This document shows, piece by piece, positions 7,659 to 15,129 of a stretch of DNA of 19,353 nucleotides. The notes under the pieces were generated by a model. The model saw nothing but the letters and a program-made list of their open reading frames with translations, did not search any database and was not told where the DNA came from. Made by a program: the position numbers and the translations under genes. How positions within the stretch are numbered: the stretch's first letter is position 1; every line of letters starts with the position of its first letter. Source of the DNA: Bordetella parapertussis. Lineage in GTDB: Bacteria; Pseudomonadota; Gammaproteobacteria; Burkholderiales; SG8-41. Location of the stretch: positions 1 through 19,353 of the forward strand of contig CAMBSS010000080.1 of assembly GCA_945870465.1 (NCBI GenBank). Direction: 5' to 3'.

Positions 7659-7791
7659 AGAGACGCCGGGCGAGAGACGATAGACGGGAAGCCGCAGTGC
7701 CGCTTGGCTGTTTCCGCCTCTCGTCTCTCGCCTCTCGTCTCTCGTCTCTCGTCTATCGTCTATCGTCTCTCGTCTATCGTCTCTCGTCTAT
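7659..7791. repeat. Heptamer tandem array with inverted partner copies
   Basis: Positions 7715-7791 are eleven uninterrupted 7-base units, all variants of CGTCTCT, CGTCTAT or CGCCTCT. The opposite-orientation units AGAGACG (7659-7665), AGAGACG (7673-7679) and ATAGACG (7680-7686) precede them. The two sides can therefore pair into a long, register-shifting hairpin with a spacer of about 28 bases (7687-7714). The array ends one base before the stop codon of the M24 gene (7793-7795) and lies upstream of E1 alpha. No coding role is visible. Confidence 0.9.
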
Positions 7792-7792
7792 C

Positions 7793-9151
7793 CTAGTACT
7801 TGTTTGCTATCGGCAGTTCCTGCGCCGGGAACAGCGTGATGATCTTGGCGCCGTTGGGCGTCAGCACCACTTCTTCTTCGATGCGCGCCGCGGACACGCC
7901 GTCCGTCGCCGGGCAGAACGTTTCCACCGCGAACACCATACCGGCCTTCAGTTCGTAGGGGTCTTTCAAGGAATTCAACCGCGATACCAGTGGCCGCTCG
8001 TGCAGACCCAGTCCCAGGCCGTGACAAAAGTTGAGCCCGAACGCGGACATCTCGGTCTCAAATCCGATTTCAGTCGATTTCGGGAACATCTTCGCGACTT
8101 TGTCGGTGCTGACACCCGGCTTCAGCATGCTGATGGCGCCGTCCATCCACTGCCGCGCTTTTTTGTAGGCGTCGTGCTGCGCCTTGGTCGCGCTGCCGAC
8201 GGTGAACGTGCGGTAGTAGCAGGTCTTGTAGCCCATGTACGACTGGATGATATCGAAGTAGGCCTGGTCGCCGGGACGGATCATGCGATCGGTGAAATTG
8301 TGCGGATGCGGGCTGCAGCGCTCGCCTGCAATAGCGTTGATCGCTTCGACGCAGTCGGAGCCCATTTCATACAACCGCTTGGTCGCCATCGCGACGATTT
8401 CGTTCTCGCGGACGCCCGGCTTCAGCGCCTCAAAAATATCCTGGTAGACGCCGTCACCCATCGCCGCTGCCATGTTAAGCAAGGTGATTTCGTCGTTGCT
8501 CTTGATTTCGCGCGCTTCCAGCATGACCTGCTGGCCGTCCTGCACCTTGATACCGAGCTTCTGCAGCGCGAACAGGAACGGCGGCTCGACGACGTCGATA
8601 CCGAGCGGCATGTCGGCGACGCCCTCCTGCACCAGGATGTCGTAGATTTCCTTCGCCGCCTCTTCAAAGAGGCCGACGCGCGGATTGATCGCGCCGCGCA
8701 AACCCACGTTGCCGGCGAGACAGTGATTGGTCGGCAGCCATGGCGCATACAATTTGTGGTGGCGCGCGGCCGAACCGAAATCCCATACCCAGGGCTCGCC
8801 GTTGCCGGTGAGCAAAGTCCAGCGCGTCAGTTTGTCGCGCGCCCACTCGCCGATCACCGTGCTCGAGATGTAGCGCATGTTGTACTGGTCGAACACCAGC
8901 AGCGCGCCGAGCTTCGACTTCGCCAGCGCATTGCGCGTGCGCGCCAGCCGGTATTCGTGCAGCCGGCGGAAATCGACTCTTTCCTCGAAATCAACCTGCA
9001 TGCGGCCCGGCGCCTGCAGCGGGCGGTCCCAGCGGTGGCCGGGATCCGCGGGATCATACAACCCGTCCGGGGCGCTGCTCACACCCTTCTTCCGATTGAT
9101 GCCATCCGCTTTGACTACGGCAGGCTCTACCTTCTTGTGCTTACGCGCCAT
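7793..9151 (-). CDS. M24 family protein, creatinase/DddP-like
   Basis: This 452-residue protein has the M24 layout: an N-terminal creatinase-like domain (about 60-215) and a C-terminal pita-bread domain (about 220-440), preceded by a 50-residue Lys-rich, probably disordered start. Length and layout resemble DddP, the DMSP lyase of this family, more than Xaa-Pro aminopeptidase; that comparison is from memory. Metal-ligand positions are Asp300, Cys311 (normally Asp), His377, Glu410 and Glu425, so one bridging-type aspartate is replaced by cysteine. The HGLGLGLHERP motif (377-387) is well kept. The ATG at 9151 follows a GGAG site with 8-base spacing. It lies 109 bases downstream of a TctC receptor gene, in the same direction. 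Function could be a hydrolase or lyase of a small molecule; a peptidase is less likely. Confidence 0.9.
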   Translation of the reverse strand: MARKHKKVEPAVVKADGINRKKGVSSAPDGLYDPADPGHRWDRPLQAPGRMQVDFEERVDFRRLHEYRLARTRNALAKSKLGALLVFDQYNMRYISSTVIGEWARDKLTRWTLLTGNGEPWVWDFGSAARHHKLYAPWLPTNHCLAGNVGLRGAINPRVGLFEEAAKEIYDILVQEGVADMPLGIDVVEPPFLFALQKLGIKVQDGQQVMLEAREIKSNDEITLLNMAAAMGDGVYQDIFEALKPGVRENEIVAMATKRLYEMGSDCVEAINAIAGERCSPHPHNFTDRMIRPGDQAYFDIIQSYMGYKTCYYRTFTVGSATKAQHDAYKKARQWMDGAISMLKPGVSTDKVAKMFPKSTEIGFETEMSAFGLNFCHGLGLGLHERPLVSRLNSLKDPYELKAGMVFAVETFCPATDGVSAARIEEEVVLTPNGAKIITLFPAQELPIANKY

Positions 9152-9260
9152 GTAACTTGCTCCGAGAATTCAAACCGAATGATATCTGCGCCGTGCGCAA
9201 ATAGCCACGCAAGCACGCTGTGCGCGGCAGCCGGCCGCATACCGGGAAAGCCGGACCCCA

Positions 9261-10241
9261 TCAATCCGCCTTGATGCCCGCGTCCTTGATGACCTTGGTC
9301 CATTTGACGAGTTCGGACTTGACGAAAGCGCGCAACTCGTCGGGGGTCGATGGCGCCACCTCGGCGCCCTGCTTGAGTATCGCGTCCTTGATTTCGGGCT
9401 GGCGCAGGATCTCGCCTATTGTCTGGTTGAGTTTCATGACTATCGGCTGCGGCGTATGCGCGGGCGCAAAGAGGCCAAACCACAGCAGGGCCTCCATGCC
9501 CGGGATGCCGGCCTCGGTTGCGCTGGGGATGTCCGGCGCGCCGGGAAACCGCGCCCGACTCGACACCGCGAGCGCTTTGACCCGGCCCGAGCGGATTTGC
9601 GTGTGCGCCGTGATGGGCGACAGGAAAGACAACTGGGTTTCGTTGCCGAGCAGCGCGATCAGGGCCTGGCCCGCGCTTTTATACGGCACATGGACGAGCT
9701 TGACGCCGGCCACCTGGTTGAAAAGTTCGCCCGTCAAATGGCTGATGGTGCCGTTGCCCGCCGATGCGTAATTCAGATTGCCCTGCTGCTTCGCGTAGGC
9801 AATCAGTTCCTGCGCGGTGCTCACAGGAACCGACGGATGGACCACCAGCACCGTAACGCCGGTAGTCACGCGCGTAATGGGCGCGAAATCCCTGATCGGG
9901 TCGTACGGCAGGTCCTTGTAAAGTGAAACCGCGCTGACATGGGTGCCGGCATGGCCCATCACCAGCGTGTAGCCGTCAGGCGCGGCCTTGGCGACGACGT
10001 CGGAAGATATCGTGCCGCCCGCGCCGGAGCGGTTATCGACCACCACCGCCTGCCCCCAGCGCTCGGTCAGCTTCTGGCCCAGAAACCGCGACAGATAGTC
10101 CGCCGTGCTGCCCGCGCCCTGCCCCATGATGCGGATCGGCTTGCTTGGATAGGTCGCGGCGGACTCCGCTGCGACCGCCGGCAGCGCCGCTGCCATTGCC
10201 ATTGCCAATACGAATACTACGGTTGCCGATGTACTTTTCAT
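9261..10241 (-). CDS. TctC/Bug-type periplasmic solute-binding receptor (copy 1)
   Basis: The 326-residue protein has a signal peptide (Lys-Ser start, hydrophobic 8-22, likely cut after PAVAA, about residue 25). The mature part has the Bug-family fold: YPSKPIRI at the start, DNRSGAGG, AAPDGYTL, LPYDPIRDFAPIT, NYASAGNGT, VHVPYKSAGQAL, and the usual DAGIKAD end. These proteins bind carboxylates or aromatic acids in the periplasm for tripartite tricarboxylate transporters, though many have no linked transporter, as here. The first ligand loop, normally PFPPGG, reads GQGAGST, suggesting an unusual ligand. The ATG at 10241 has AAGGA just upstream, 13 bases after the stop of the hydrolase gene, so the two are co-transcribed. 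The stretch 9152-9260 downstream shows no gene or clear terminator. Confidence 0.95.
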   Translation of the reverse strand: MKSTSATVVFVLAMAMAAALPAVAAESAATYPSKPIRIMGQGAGSTADYLSRFLGQKLTERWGQAVVVDNRSGAGGTISSDVVAKAAPDGYTLVMGHAGTHVSAVSLYKDLPYDPIRDFAPITRVTTGVTVLVVHPSVPVSTAQELIAYAKQQGNLNYASAGNGTISHLTGELFNQVAGVKLVHVPYKSAGQALIALLGNETQLSFLSPITAHTQIRSGRVKALAVSSRARFPGAPDIPSATEAGIPGMEALLWFGLFAPAHTPQPIVMKLNQTIGEILRQPEIKDAILKQGAEVAPSTPDELRAFVKSELVKWTKVIKDAGIKAD

Positions 10242-10254
10242 CGTTCGTCCTTGT

Positions 10255-11343
10255 TCAGGCTTTCGGCAGCCCGAACTGCTGCGTGAGCCAGTCGGCGATC
10301 TGCGTTTGATACATATAGCGGCGGTTGTTCACCACGTGGTTGCCGCCCTTGACGATGTTGAGTATCGTCGGCCCGGAAGCTTCGGCAGCGATGCGCTCCG
10401 CGTTGTGCGGCGGCGTCAGATGGTCGAGCTCGCCGCCCACCACGTACAGCGGGCAGGTAATGTTCTTCGCCGAATCTTGCAGCGTCAGTGTCTGCGCGAC
10501 CGCGCGCGCCTCTTCCATCGTTTTGCTGTGGCTGCGGACCTTGAATGCCTCGCGCGACAATTCATTGCGCGCGTCGAAGACTTCGACCCAGCTATAAGGA
10601 CCGGACAGCGACACGCACGCTTTCAGCCGCTTCTCGAAGGCCGCGGCGCGCGCTGCGTAATAACCGCCGAGCGACACGCCCATCACGGCGATGCGCGAGG
10701 CATCGAGATCGGGGCGCGATTCGATGAAATCGACCACCGCCTTGACCGGCACCTCGTAGTCGCCGCGTATCGGCATCGTGTACTCCGCCTCGCCTTGGCC
10801 GGGACCATCGAACGACAGGGTCGCCATGCCGCGCGCCAGCAGCAGGCTTTCGTAGACGTCCATCTCTTCCTTCGTCGAATCGAGCCCGACACAGATGATG
10901 ACGACAGGCGGCCTTGCAACACCCGCGGGCTTGCGCAATATGCCCGCCATGGTCGCGCCTTGATAAGGAATGGCGACGCGCTCGCCCGGCGGGTCGAGAT
11001 GGGGCAACGCAAGGTCGCGGCACTCCACGGTCTTCTTGTGCGCTGCCTTCATTTGATCGAGATCATGCACGAACATGAATTTGCCGAAGTGGTAACAAAG
11101 CGCTGCGCGCGTAAGATGACCCGCCGCACTGATGTTATAGCCGTCGGCCAGCGCCTTGCGCCCCAACTCTTCGTGCACCGCAGCGCGCGCCGACCACGCC
11201 GCGCACCATTCGTCCCAATGCGAAAGGCCGCCCGTTACCTCTTCAAAATCGGCGAGCGGCACGCCACTCGCGACGAACCGCGGCGCCCATGCGCGCAACG
11301 CGATTTCTATGCGTTTGTCTATTGCTCTAGCTGCATTAACCAT
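10255..11343 (-). CDS. Alpha/beta hydrolase, 2,6-dihydroxypseudooxynicotine hydrolase-like (copy 1)
   Basis: This 362-residue protein has an all-helical N-terminal region (about 10-115) followed by an alpha/beta-hydrolase domain. The nucleophile elbow is GVSLGG (Ser224), the acid is Asp307 in GGELDHLTP, and the histidine is His336 in GGNHVVNN. The segments GLDSTKEE (153-160) and ATLSFDGPGQGE (174-185) match, from memory, 2,6-dihydroxypseudooxynicotine hydrolase of nicotine-degrading Arthrobacter, a C-C bond hydrolase; FrsA-like esterases are the alternative. There is no signal peptide, so it is cytoplasmic. It is clearly homologous to the hydrolase at 13139-14230. The ATG at 11343 has GAGG 5 bases upstream. 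It is paired with a TctC receptor 13 bases downstream, suggesting receptor and enzyme serve one compound. The substrate is unknown and nicotine degradation should not be assumed. Confidence 0.92.
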   Translation of the reverse strand: MVNAARAIDKRIEIALRAWAPRFVASGVPLADFEEVTGGLSHWDEWCAAWSARAAVHEELGRKALADGYNISAAGHLTRAALCYHFGKFMFVHDLDQMKAAHKKTVECRDLALPHLDPPGERVAIPYQGATMAGILRKPAGVARPPVVIICVGLDSTKEEMDVYESLLLARGMATLSFDGPGQGEAEYTMPIRGDYEVPVKAVVDFIESRPDLDASRIAVMGVSLGGYYAARAAAFEKRLKACVSLSGPYSWVEVFDARNELSREAFKVRSHSKTMEEARAVAQTLTLQDSAKNITCPLYVVGGELDHLTPPHNAERIAAEASGPTILNIVKGGNHVVNNRRYMYQTQIADWLTQQFGLPKA

Positions 11344-11360
11344 TGAACCTCAAACTTTTT

Positions 11361-11501
11361 GCAACCGCCGATGAACGCAGATGAACGCAGATAAAAAACA
11401 TACGGTACGATATCCAAATTCTGCGCCGGCACCAAACTGTGCGCGCGAGACTGATTTCATTTTTCGTTGTATCGGCGTTATCGGCGTTTATCGGCGGTTG
11501 C
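11361..11501. repeat. Inverted repeat of ~10-base units between TctC and hydrolase genes
   Basis: The left arm (11361-11397) contains GATGAACGCA repeated and then GATAAAA. The right arm (11467-11501) contains the reverse-complement type, ATCGGCGTT repeated. The outer ends GCAACCGCCGATGAACGC (from 11361) and GCGTTTATCGGCGGTTGC (to 11501) pair almost perfectly. The spacer 11398-11466 shows no coding signal. The element occupies nearly all of the 164-base gap between the TctC gene ending at 11508 and the hydrolase gene starting at 11343. Confidence 0.85.
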
Positions 11502-11507
11502 CTTGCT

Positions 11508-12479
11508 TTAATCAGCCCGTGCGCCCGAAGCCTTTACGACCTTGGCGAGCCGCTCGACCTCGTTCTTGATAAAAGCGTCGAACTCCTGCGTCGTCATCGG
11601 ATGCGGCGTCGCCCCCTGCGTGAGCAGGCGCTCTTTGATGTCCGGCATACCGAGTATGCGGACAACCTCGCGGTTCAATTTGTCCTTGATGTCCTTCGGC
11701 AGCTTGCCCGGCCCGAGCAAGCCCGTCCACAAATTGAATTCGAAGCCCGGGATGCCGACTTCCGATGCGCTCGGCAGATCGGGCAGCACCGGCGAACGGT
11801 CCTTTGTCGAAACGGCGAGCGCCGTGATCTTGCCGCCTTTTACCAGCGTGACCGCGCCGGTGATCGGCGAGAAGAAGAACTGCACGCTGCCGCCCATCAC
11901 GTTGGTCAGCGCCTCCGGGGTGCCCTTGAACGGCACGTGCACGATGTTGATGCCGGTGGCGAGCTTGAACTGCTCCGCGTTCATGTGCGCGCCGCTGCCG
12001 ATGCCGGCCGATGCGTAGTTGATCTGCCCGGGTTTCGACTTGGCGAGATCGACCAGGTCCTTGACGGTCTTCAAACCCAGCGCGGGCGTCACGACCAGCG
12101 CCGTTGGCACGTCGGCGACAAGCGTAATGCCGGCAAAGTCCCGTACCGTGTCGTACGGCAGCTTGCTGTAGAGCGACGCGTTGACCGCGTGCCCGACCGA
12201 CACCAGCATCAGCGTATACCCGTCCGGCGCCGCGTTGAGCAGCATCTCGGAGGCGACGACACCGCCCGCGCTCGGCCGGTTATCGACGACGACCGTCTGG
12301 CCCCAGCTTTCCGTCAGCTTCTGGCCCAGCATGCGCGCGACAAAATCGGTCACGCTGCCGGCCGAGAACGGCACCAGCATGCGGATCGGTTTCACCGGAA
12401 ATTTTTCTTCCGCGCCCGCTGCGCCCGTGGCGAGCAGCAACGCGACCGCCAGTAACTTCAGTCCGTTTTTCATCAACAT
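11508..12479 (-). CDS. TctC/Bug-type periplasmic solute-binding receptor (copy 2)
   Basis: The 323-residue protein starts with a signal peptide (Lys4, hydrophobic 7-20, likely cut near AGA-EEKF, residue 23). Family landmarks are KFPVKPIRMLVPF, DNRPSAGG, AAPDGYTLML, LPYDTVRDFAGIT, NYASAGIGSGAH (154-165), GINIVHVPFKG (176-186) and the C-terminal VVKASGARAD. It would act as a periplasmic receptor for a carboxylated compound; no TctA/TctB membrane proteins are in the window. The ATG at 12479 has a good GAGGAGA site; ATG 12473 (Met3) is also possible. The first ligand loop reads PFSAGSVTD instead of the common PFPPGGATD. It lies 21 bases from the internally deleted copy 3 upstream and is followed by an inverted-repeat element. 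Confidence 0.95.
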   Translation of the reverse strand: MLMKNGLKLLAVALLLATGAAGAEEKFPVKPIRMLVPFSAGSVTDFVARMLGQKLTESWGQTVVVDNRPSAGGVVASEMLLNAAPDGYTLMLVSVGHAVNASLYSKLPYDTVRDFAGITLVADVPTALVVTPALGLKTVKDLVDLAKSKPGQINYASAGIGSGAHMNAEQFKLATGINIVHVPFKGTPEALTNVMGGSVQFFFSPITGAVTLVKGGKITALAVSTKDRSPVLPDLPSASEVGIPGFEFNLWTGLLGPGKLPKDIKDKLNREVVRILGMPDIKERLLTQGATPHPMTTQEFDAFIKNEVERLAKVVKASGARAD

Positions 12480-12500
12480 GGGTTTCTCCTCGTTATCGTT

Positions 12501-13067
12501 TTATTGCGTCGAGATGCCGGCGTCTTTCACCAGCTTCTGGTACTTGACGAATTCCGCGCGCATCAACTGCTGAAACTCTTCTGGCGTGCCGTAAGCAGGC
12601 GTCGCGCCCTGCCGCAGGAATCTTTCCGCCATCTCCGGCGACTTCAGGATGTTCACGATATCGCGGTTAAGCTGCGCGATGATGCCGCGCGGCGTACGCG
12701 CCGGTGCGACCACGCCGAACCAGCTCTCGCTCTGATATCCGGGCAACCCGGATTCCGCGATGGTCGGCACGTCAGGCAGCGATGGCGTGCGTTTGGCTGT
12801 GCCGACTGCGAGCGGACGCAGCTTGCCGTCTTTCAGCATCGGCATCACCGCCGGTAGCGGGAAAACATACATTTGCACGCGGCCCGCCAGCATTTCGGAA
12901 AAAACGTCGGACAGCAGCTTGAACGGAATATGCACAATGTCGATACCGGCCGCCGGCGGGAACGGCACCACCATGCGCACGGGTTTGCCCGGAAAGTTCT
13001 CTGCGCCAACTACAGCGCTTGCAAACCAGCTGCAAACGCAGACCAGCAATACGGGCAGATTACGCAT
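12501..13067 (-). CDS. Internally deleted TctC/Bug receptor (copy 3), probably non-functional
   Basis: The open frame has 188 codons instead of about 325. It keeps a signal peptide (1-22) and the family start FPGKPVRMVVPFPP (25-38). It then jumps directly into AGIDIVHIPFK (40-50), which in the neighbouring copy lies around residues 175-185. About 135 residues, including most of domain I and the second ligand loop, are missing with no frame shift. The rest, to KDAGISTQ, is normal. The junction is at about 12945-12956, where two GCCGG copies lie side by side, suggesting deletion between short repeats. An AGGAGG site 8 bases before the ATG is still excellent. A complete solute-binding cleft is not possible, so this is best read as a decaying gene, although a truncated protein could still be made and exported. 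Confidence 0.88.
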   Translation of the reverse strand: MRNLPVLLVCVCSWFASAVVGAENFPGKPVRMVVPFPPAAGIDIVHIPFKLLSDVFSEMLAGRVQMYVFPLPAVMPMLKDGKLRPLAVGTAKRTPSLPDVPTIAESGLPGYQSESWFGVVAPARTPRGIIAQLNRDIVNILKSPEMAERFLRQGATPAYGTPEEFQQLMRAEFVKYQKLVKDAGISTQ

Positions 13068-13138
13068 GGCTCACTCCTCCTGCATCATTGTATGTCGCGA
13101 CGGGGACAAGCACGCGGAAATACATGCCGGCAGGCCCA

Positions 13139-14230
13139 CTATGCCCTTGCCAGCCCCAATTGCCGCGCCATCCAGTCGGCCGACTGCGGACGGTACTTGT
13201 AGCCCCGGTTGTTGGCGACATGATTGCCGTCCTCGATCATCACGAGTTCGACTTCGCCGCGCGCTTCGCGTGCCACCCGTTCGGCATCCTGCCACGGCAC
13301 CACGCGGTCGAGCTTGCCGGTGACAAGATACAGCGGGCAGGTGATTTTATCGGCAACGCCTTTGAGGCTCAGCGTGGCGGCGACTTTGCGTGCTTCGTCC
13401 TGCGTCTTGCAATGCGCGCGCGCGCGAAACGTTTCGCGCGTGAGTTCCGGCAGTCCGTCCCACGCCGCACCCATGTCGTACGGCCCCGACAAAGCGATGC
13501 ACGCCTTGACACGTTTTTCGAACGCCGCCGCGCGTGGCGCGTAATAACCGCCGAGGCTCACGCCCCACAGACCGATGCGGCCCGCATCGACGTCCTGGCG
13601 TTGCTCTACCCAGTCGATCACTGCTTTCACCGCGAATTCGTAATCGCCGCGGATCGGAATATCGTATTCACTTTCGCCCTGCCCCGGCCCGTCGAACGAC
13701 AGGGTGGCGAGTCCGCGCGCGAGAAACAGCGATTCGTAATTGTCCATCTCCTCCTTGGCCGAATCGAGTCCCATGCACATCACCACGATGGGCGGACGCG
13801 CCACACCCTGCGGCCGGCGCAATACGCCTGCGAATGTTTTGCCCTGAAACGGAATGCTCACGTATTCGCCGGCGGGCTGCAGAAACGGCAGTGCGAGCTT
13901 GCGGCATTCGACCGCTTTCATATGCGCCGCGCGCATTTGCTTCAGATCGGCCACGAATACGAATTTGGCGAAGTGATAGCACGCCGCGGCAGTGGTCAGA
14001 TGCTGGCCTGCCGACAGCTTGAAACCCTCGGCAAGCACCTTGCGGCCTATTTCCTCGTGCACTGCGGCACGTGCACTCCATGCGCTGCACCAGTCCGCCC
14101 AGTGCGATATCCCGGCGGTCACTTCCTGAAAATCCGTCAGCGGCACACCGTTCGCGACAAAACGCGGCGCCCAATGATGGATGGCGGACGCGACGAGCGC
14201 GTCGTGCTGAATCGTTTTGGCTTCAGTCAT
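13139..14230 (-). CDS. Alpha/beta hydrolase, 2,6-dihydroxypseudooxynicotine hydrolase-like (copy 2)
   Basis: The 363-residue protein is a homologue of the hydrolase at 10255-11343; I estimate well over half of residues identical, including long shared stretches such as WSARAAVHEE, ATLSFDGPGQGE and GVSLGGYYA. The triad positions are Ser225, Asp308 (GKLDRVVP) and His337 (DGNHVANN), and GLDSAKEE is at 154-161. The helical N-terminal region is retained. The family contains C-C bond hydrolases and esterases; this one is cytoplasmic. The ATG at 14230 overlaps the stop of the solute-binding-protein gene as ATGA, so translation is probably coupled; a separate ribosome binding site is weak. The internally deleted TctC gene follows after 71 bases, repeating the hydrolase-then-receptor order seen at 9261-11343. 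Confidence 0.92.
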   Translation of the reverse strand: MTEAKTIQHDALVASAIHHWAPRFVANGVPLTDFQEVTAGISHWADWCSAWSARAAVHEEIGRKVLAEGFKLSAGQHLTTAAACYHFAKFVFVADLKQMRAAHMKAVECRKLALPFLQPAGEYVSIPFQGKTFAGVLRRPQGVARPPIVVMCMGLDSAKEEMDNYESLFLARGLATLSFDGPGQGESEYDIPIRGDYEFAVKAVIDWVEQRQDVDAGRIGLWGVSLGGYYAPRAAAFEKRVKACIALSGPYDMGAAWDGLPELTRETFRARAHCKTQDEARKVAATLSLKGVADKITCPLYLVTGKLDRVVPWQDAERVAREARGEVELVMIEDGNHVANNRGYKYRPQSADWMARQLGLARA

Positions 14231-15129
14231 GGGATCGGGTATCGGCGCGCTTTTTCAAGGTAGGACAAATCCAGATATTTTTCCGGCGCGCCCGGGCCGC
14301 CTTTCAGCCCTTCGGACTCCCAGACGACGCCTATCACCTGCCTGAGTCCGTCCGGCGTGATCGACGGCAGCGGATGCGCGGCAATCTGGTCGTACGCCCT
14401 CAGTGCGGTCGCGCGGTCGATATTGAGCCGCGCCGGCAGCAAGAGAATCGCAGCCTCCTTGTTCGCGGCGTCTTTCAACCACGCATAGGCGACATGGAAC
14501 GCCCTTATGTACGCAATCAACGCCTGGCTGTTCTGCTGCGCCCACGAGCGGCGCGCCGCGGCGATCGAACCCGGATAAGTCGGAAAATATTCGCCGGTCG
14601 TGCCCAGGCTGTTGAATCCTGCCGCAAGCAGGTTGCGGTCGAACGGCGGGTTCAGCAGGCTGGCAACCGCCGGCCCGGACTTCAGCGCGTCGAAACGCTC
14701 CTGCGAGCCGCCAATTTCGCGGAACGTGTAGTCGCCTTCTTTAAGGCCTTTGTCGGCCAGCAGCTTGCGCAGCAGCAAAGCATAGCCGGTGCGCGCGCCG
14801 TCAACTGCAATGTCCTTGCCGCGCAGGTCGGCAAACGACTTGATGGCCGGTGCCGCGACCAGCGTAAGCTCAGGCGCCAGCGCCTGCGCCATGAAGATGA
14901 ACAGATCGGACCCGTGCTCGACGCCGCGCACGACGTGATCGGACTGCTGAAATCCGATGTCGTATTCGCCCCGCGTCAGTTTCTCGAGCTGCTGGGTGGA
15001 CGAACCGGTGACCGTGACTTCGACGTTGACGCCTTCACGCTCGAACAGGCGATGCGCCTGCGCGATATAGATGGGCCACGAGTAGACGCCCTCGGAAATC
15101 ACCGCGAACTTCAAAGTTGGAAACGTCAT
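14227..15129 (-). CDS. NMT1/SsuA-like ABC solute-binding protein without signal peptide
   Basis: This 300-residue protein resembles the substrate-binding proteins of nitrate/sulfonate/taurine-type and thiamine-precursor ABC transporters (NMT1/THI5-like). Recognisable parts are the start LKFAVISEGVYSWPIYIAQA, FEREGVNVEV, LTRGEYDIGF and the hinge segment SFADLRGKDIAVDG. Members are normally exported, but here the protein begins MTFPTLKFAV with no basic-hydrophobic leader. No upstream start can supply one without running into the DoxX gene, which it overlaps by ATGA (15126-15129). It may be cytoplasmic and act as an enzyme or sensor, as some NMT1-type proteins do. No ABC permease or ATPase gene is adjacent. 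It overlaps the following hydrolase gene by another ATGA. Confidence 0.85.
   Translation of the reverse strand: MTFPTLKFAVISEGVYSWPIYIAQAHRLFEREGVNVEVTVTGSSTQQLEKLTRGEYDIGFQQSDHVVRGVEHGSDLFIFMAQALAPELTLVAAPAIKSFADLRGKDIAVDGARTGYALLLRKLLADKGLKEGDYTFREIGGSQERFDALKSGPAVASLLNPPFDRNLLAAGFNSLGTTGEYFPTYPGSIAAARRSWAQQNSQALIAYIRAFHVAYAWLKDAANKEAAILLLPARLNIDRATALRAYDQIAAHPLPSITPDGLRQVIGVVWESEGLKGGPGAPEKYLDLSYLEKARRYPIP

Noticed and set aside
7715..7791. CRISPR array
   Set aside because: The units are 7 bases long and directly adjacent, with no unique spacers and no cas genes, so this is a simple tandem repeat.
7619..9274. A 551-codon open frame on the plus strand
   Set aside because: It lies opposite the well-supported M24 gene and begins inside the heptamer repeat; its composition is that of an antisense frame in GC-rich coding DNA (Arg/His/Gln-rich) with no recognisable motif.
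10255..14230. Nicotine degradation cluster
   Set aside because: The hydrolases resemble 2,6-dihydroxypseudooxynicotine hydrolase, but no other nicotine-pathway genes (nicotine dehydrogenase, 6-hydroxynicotine oxidase) are in the window, so the substrate cannot be claimed.
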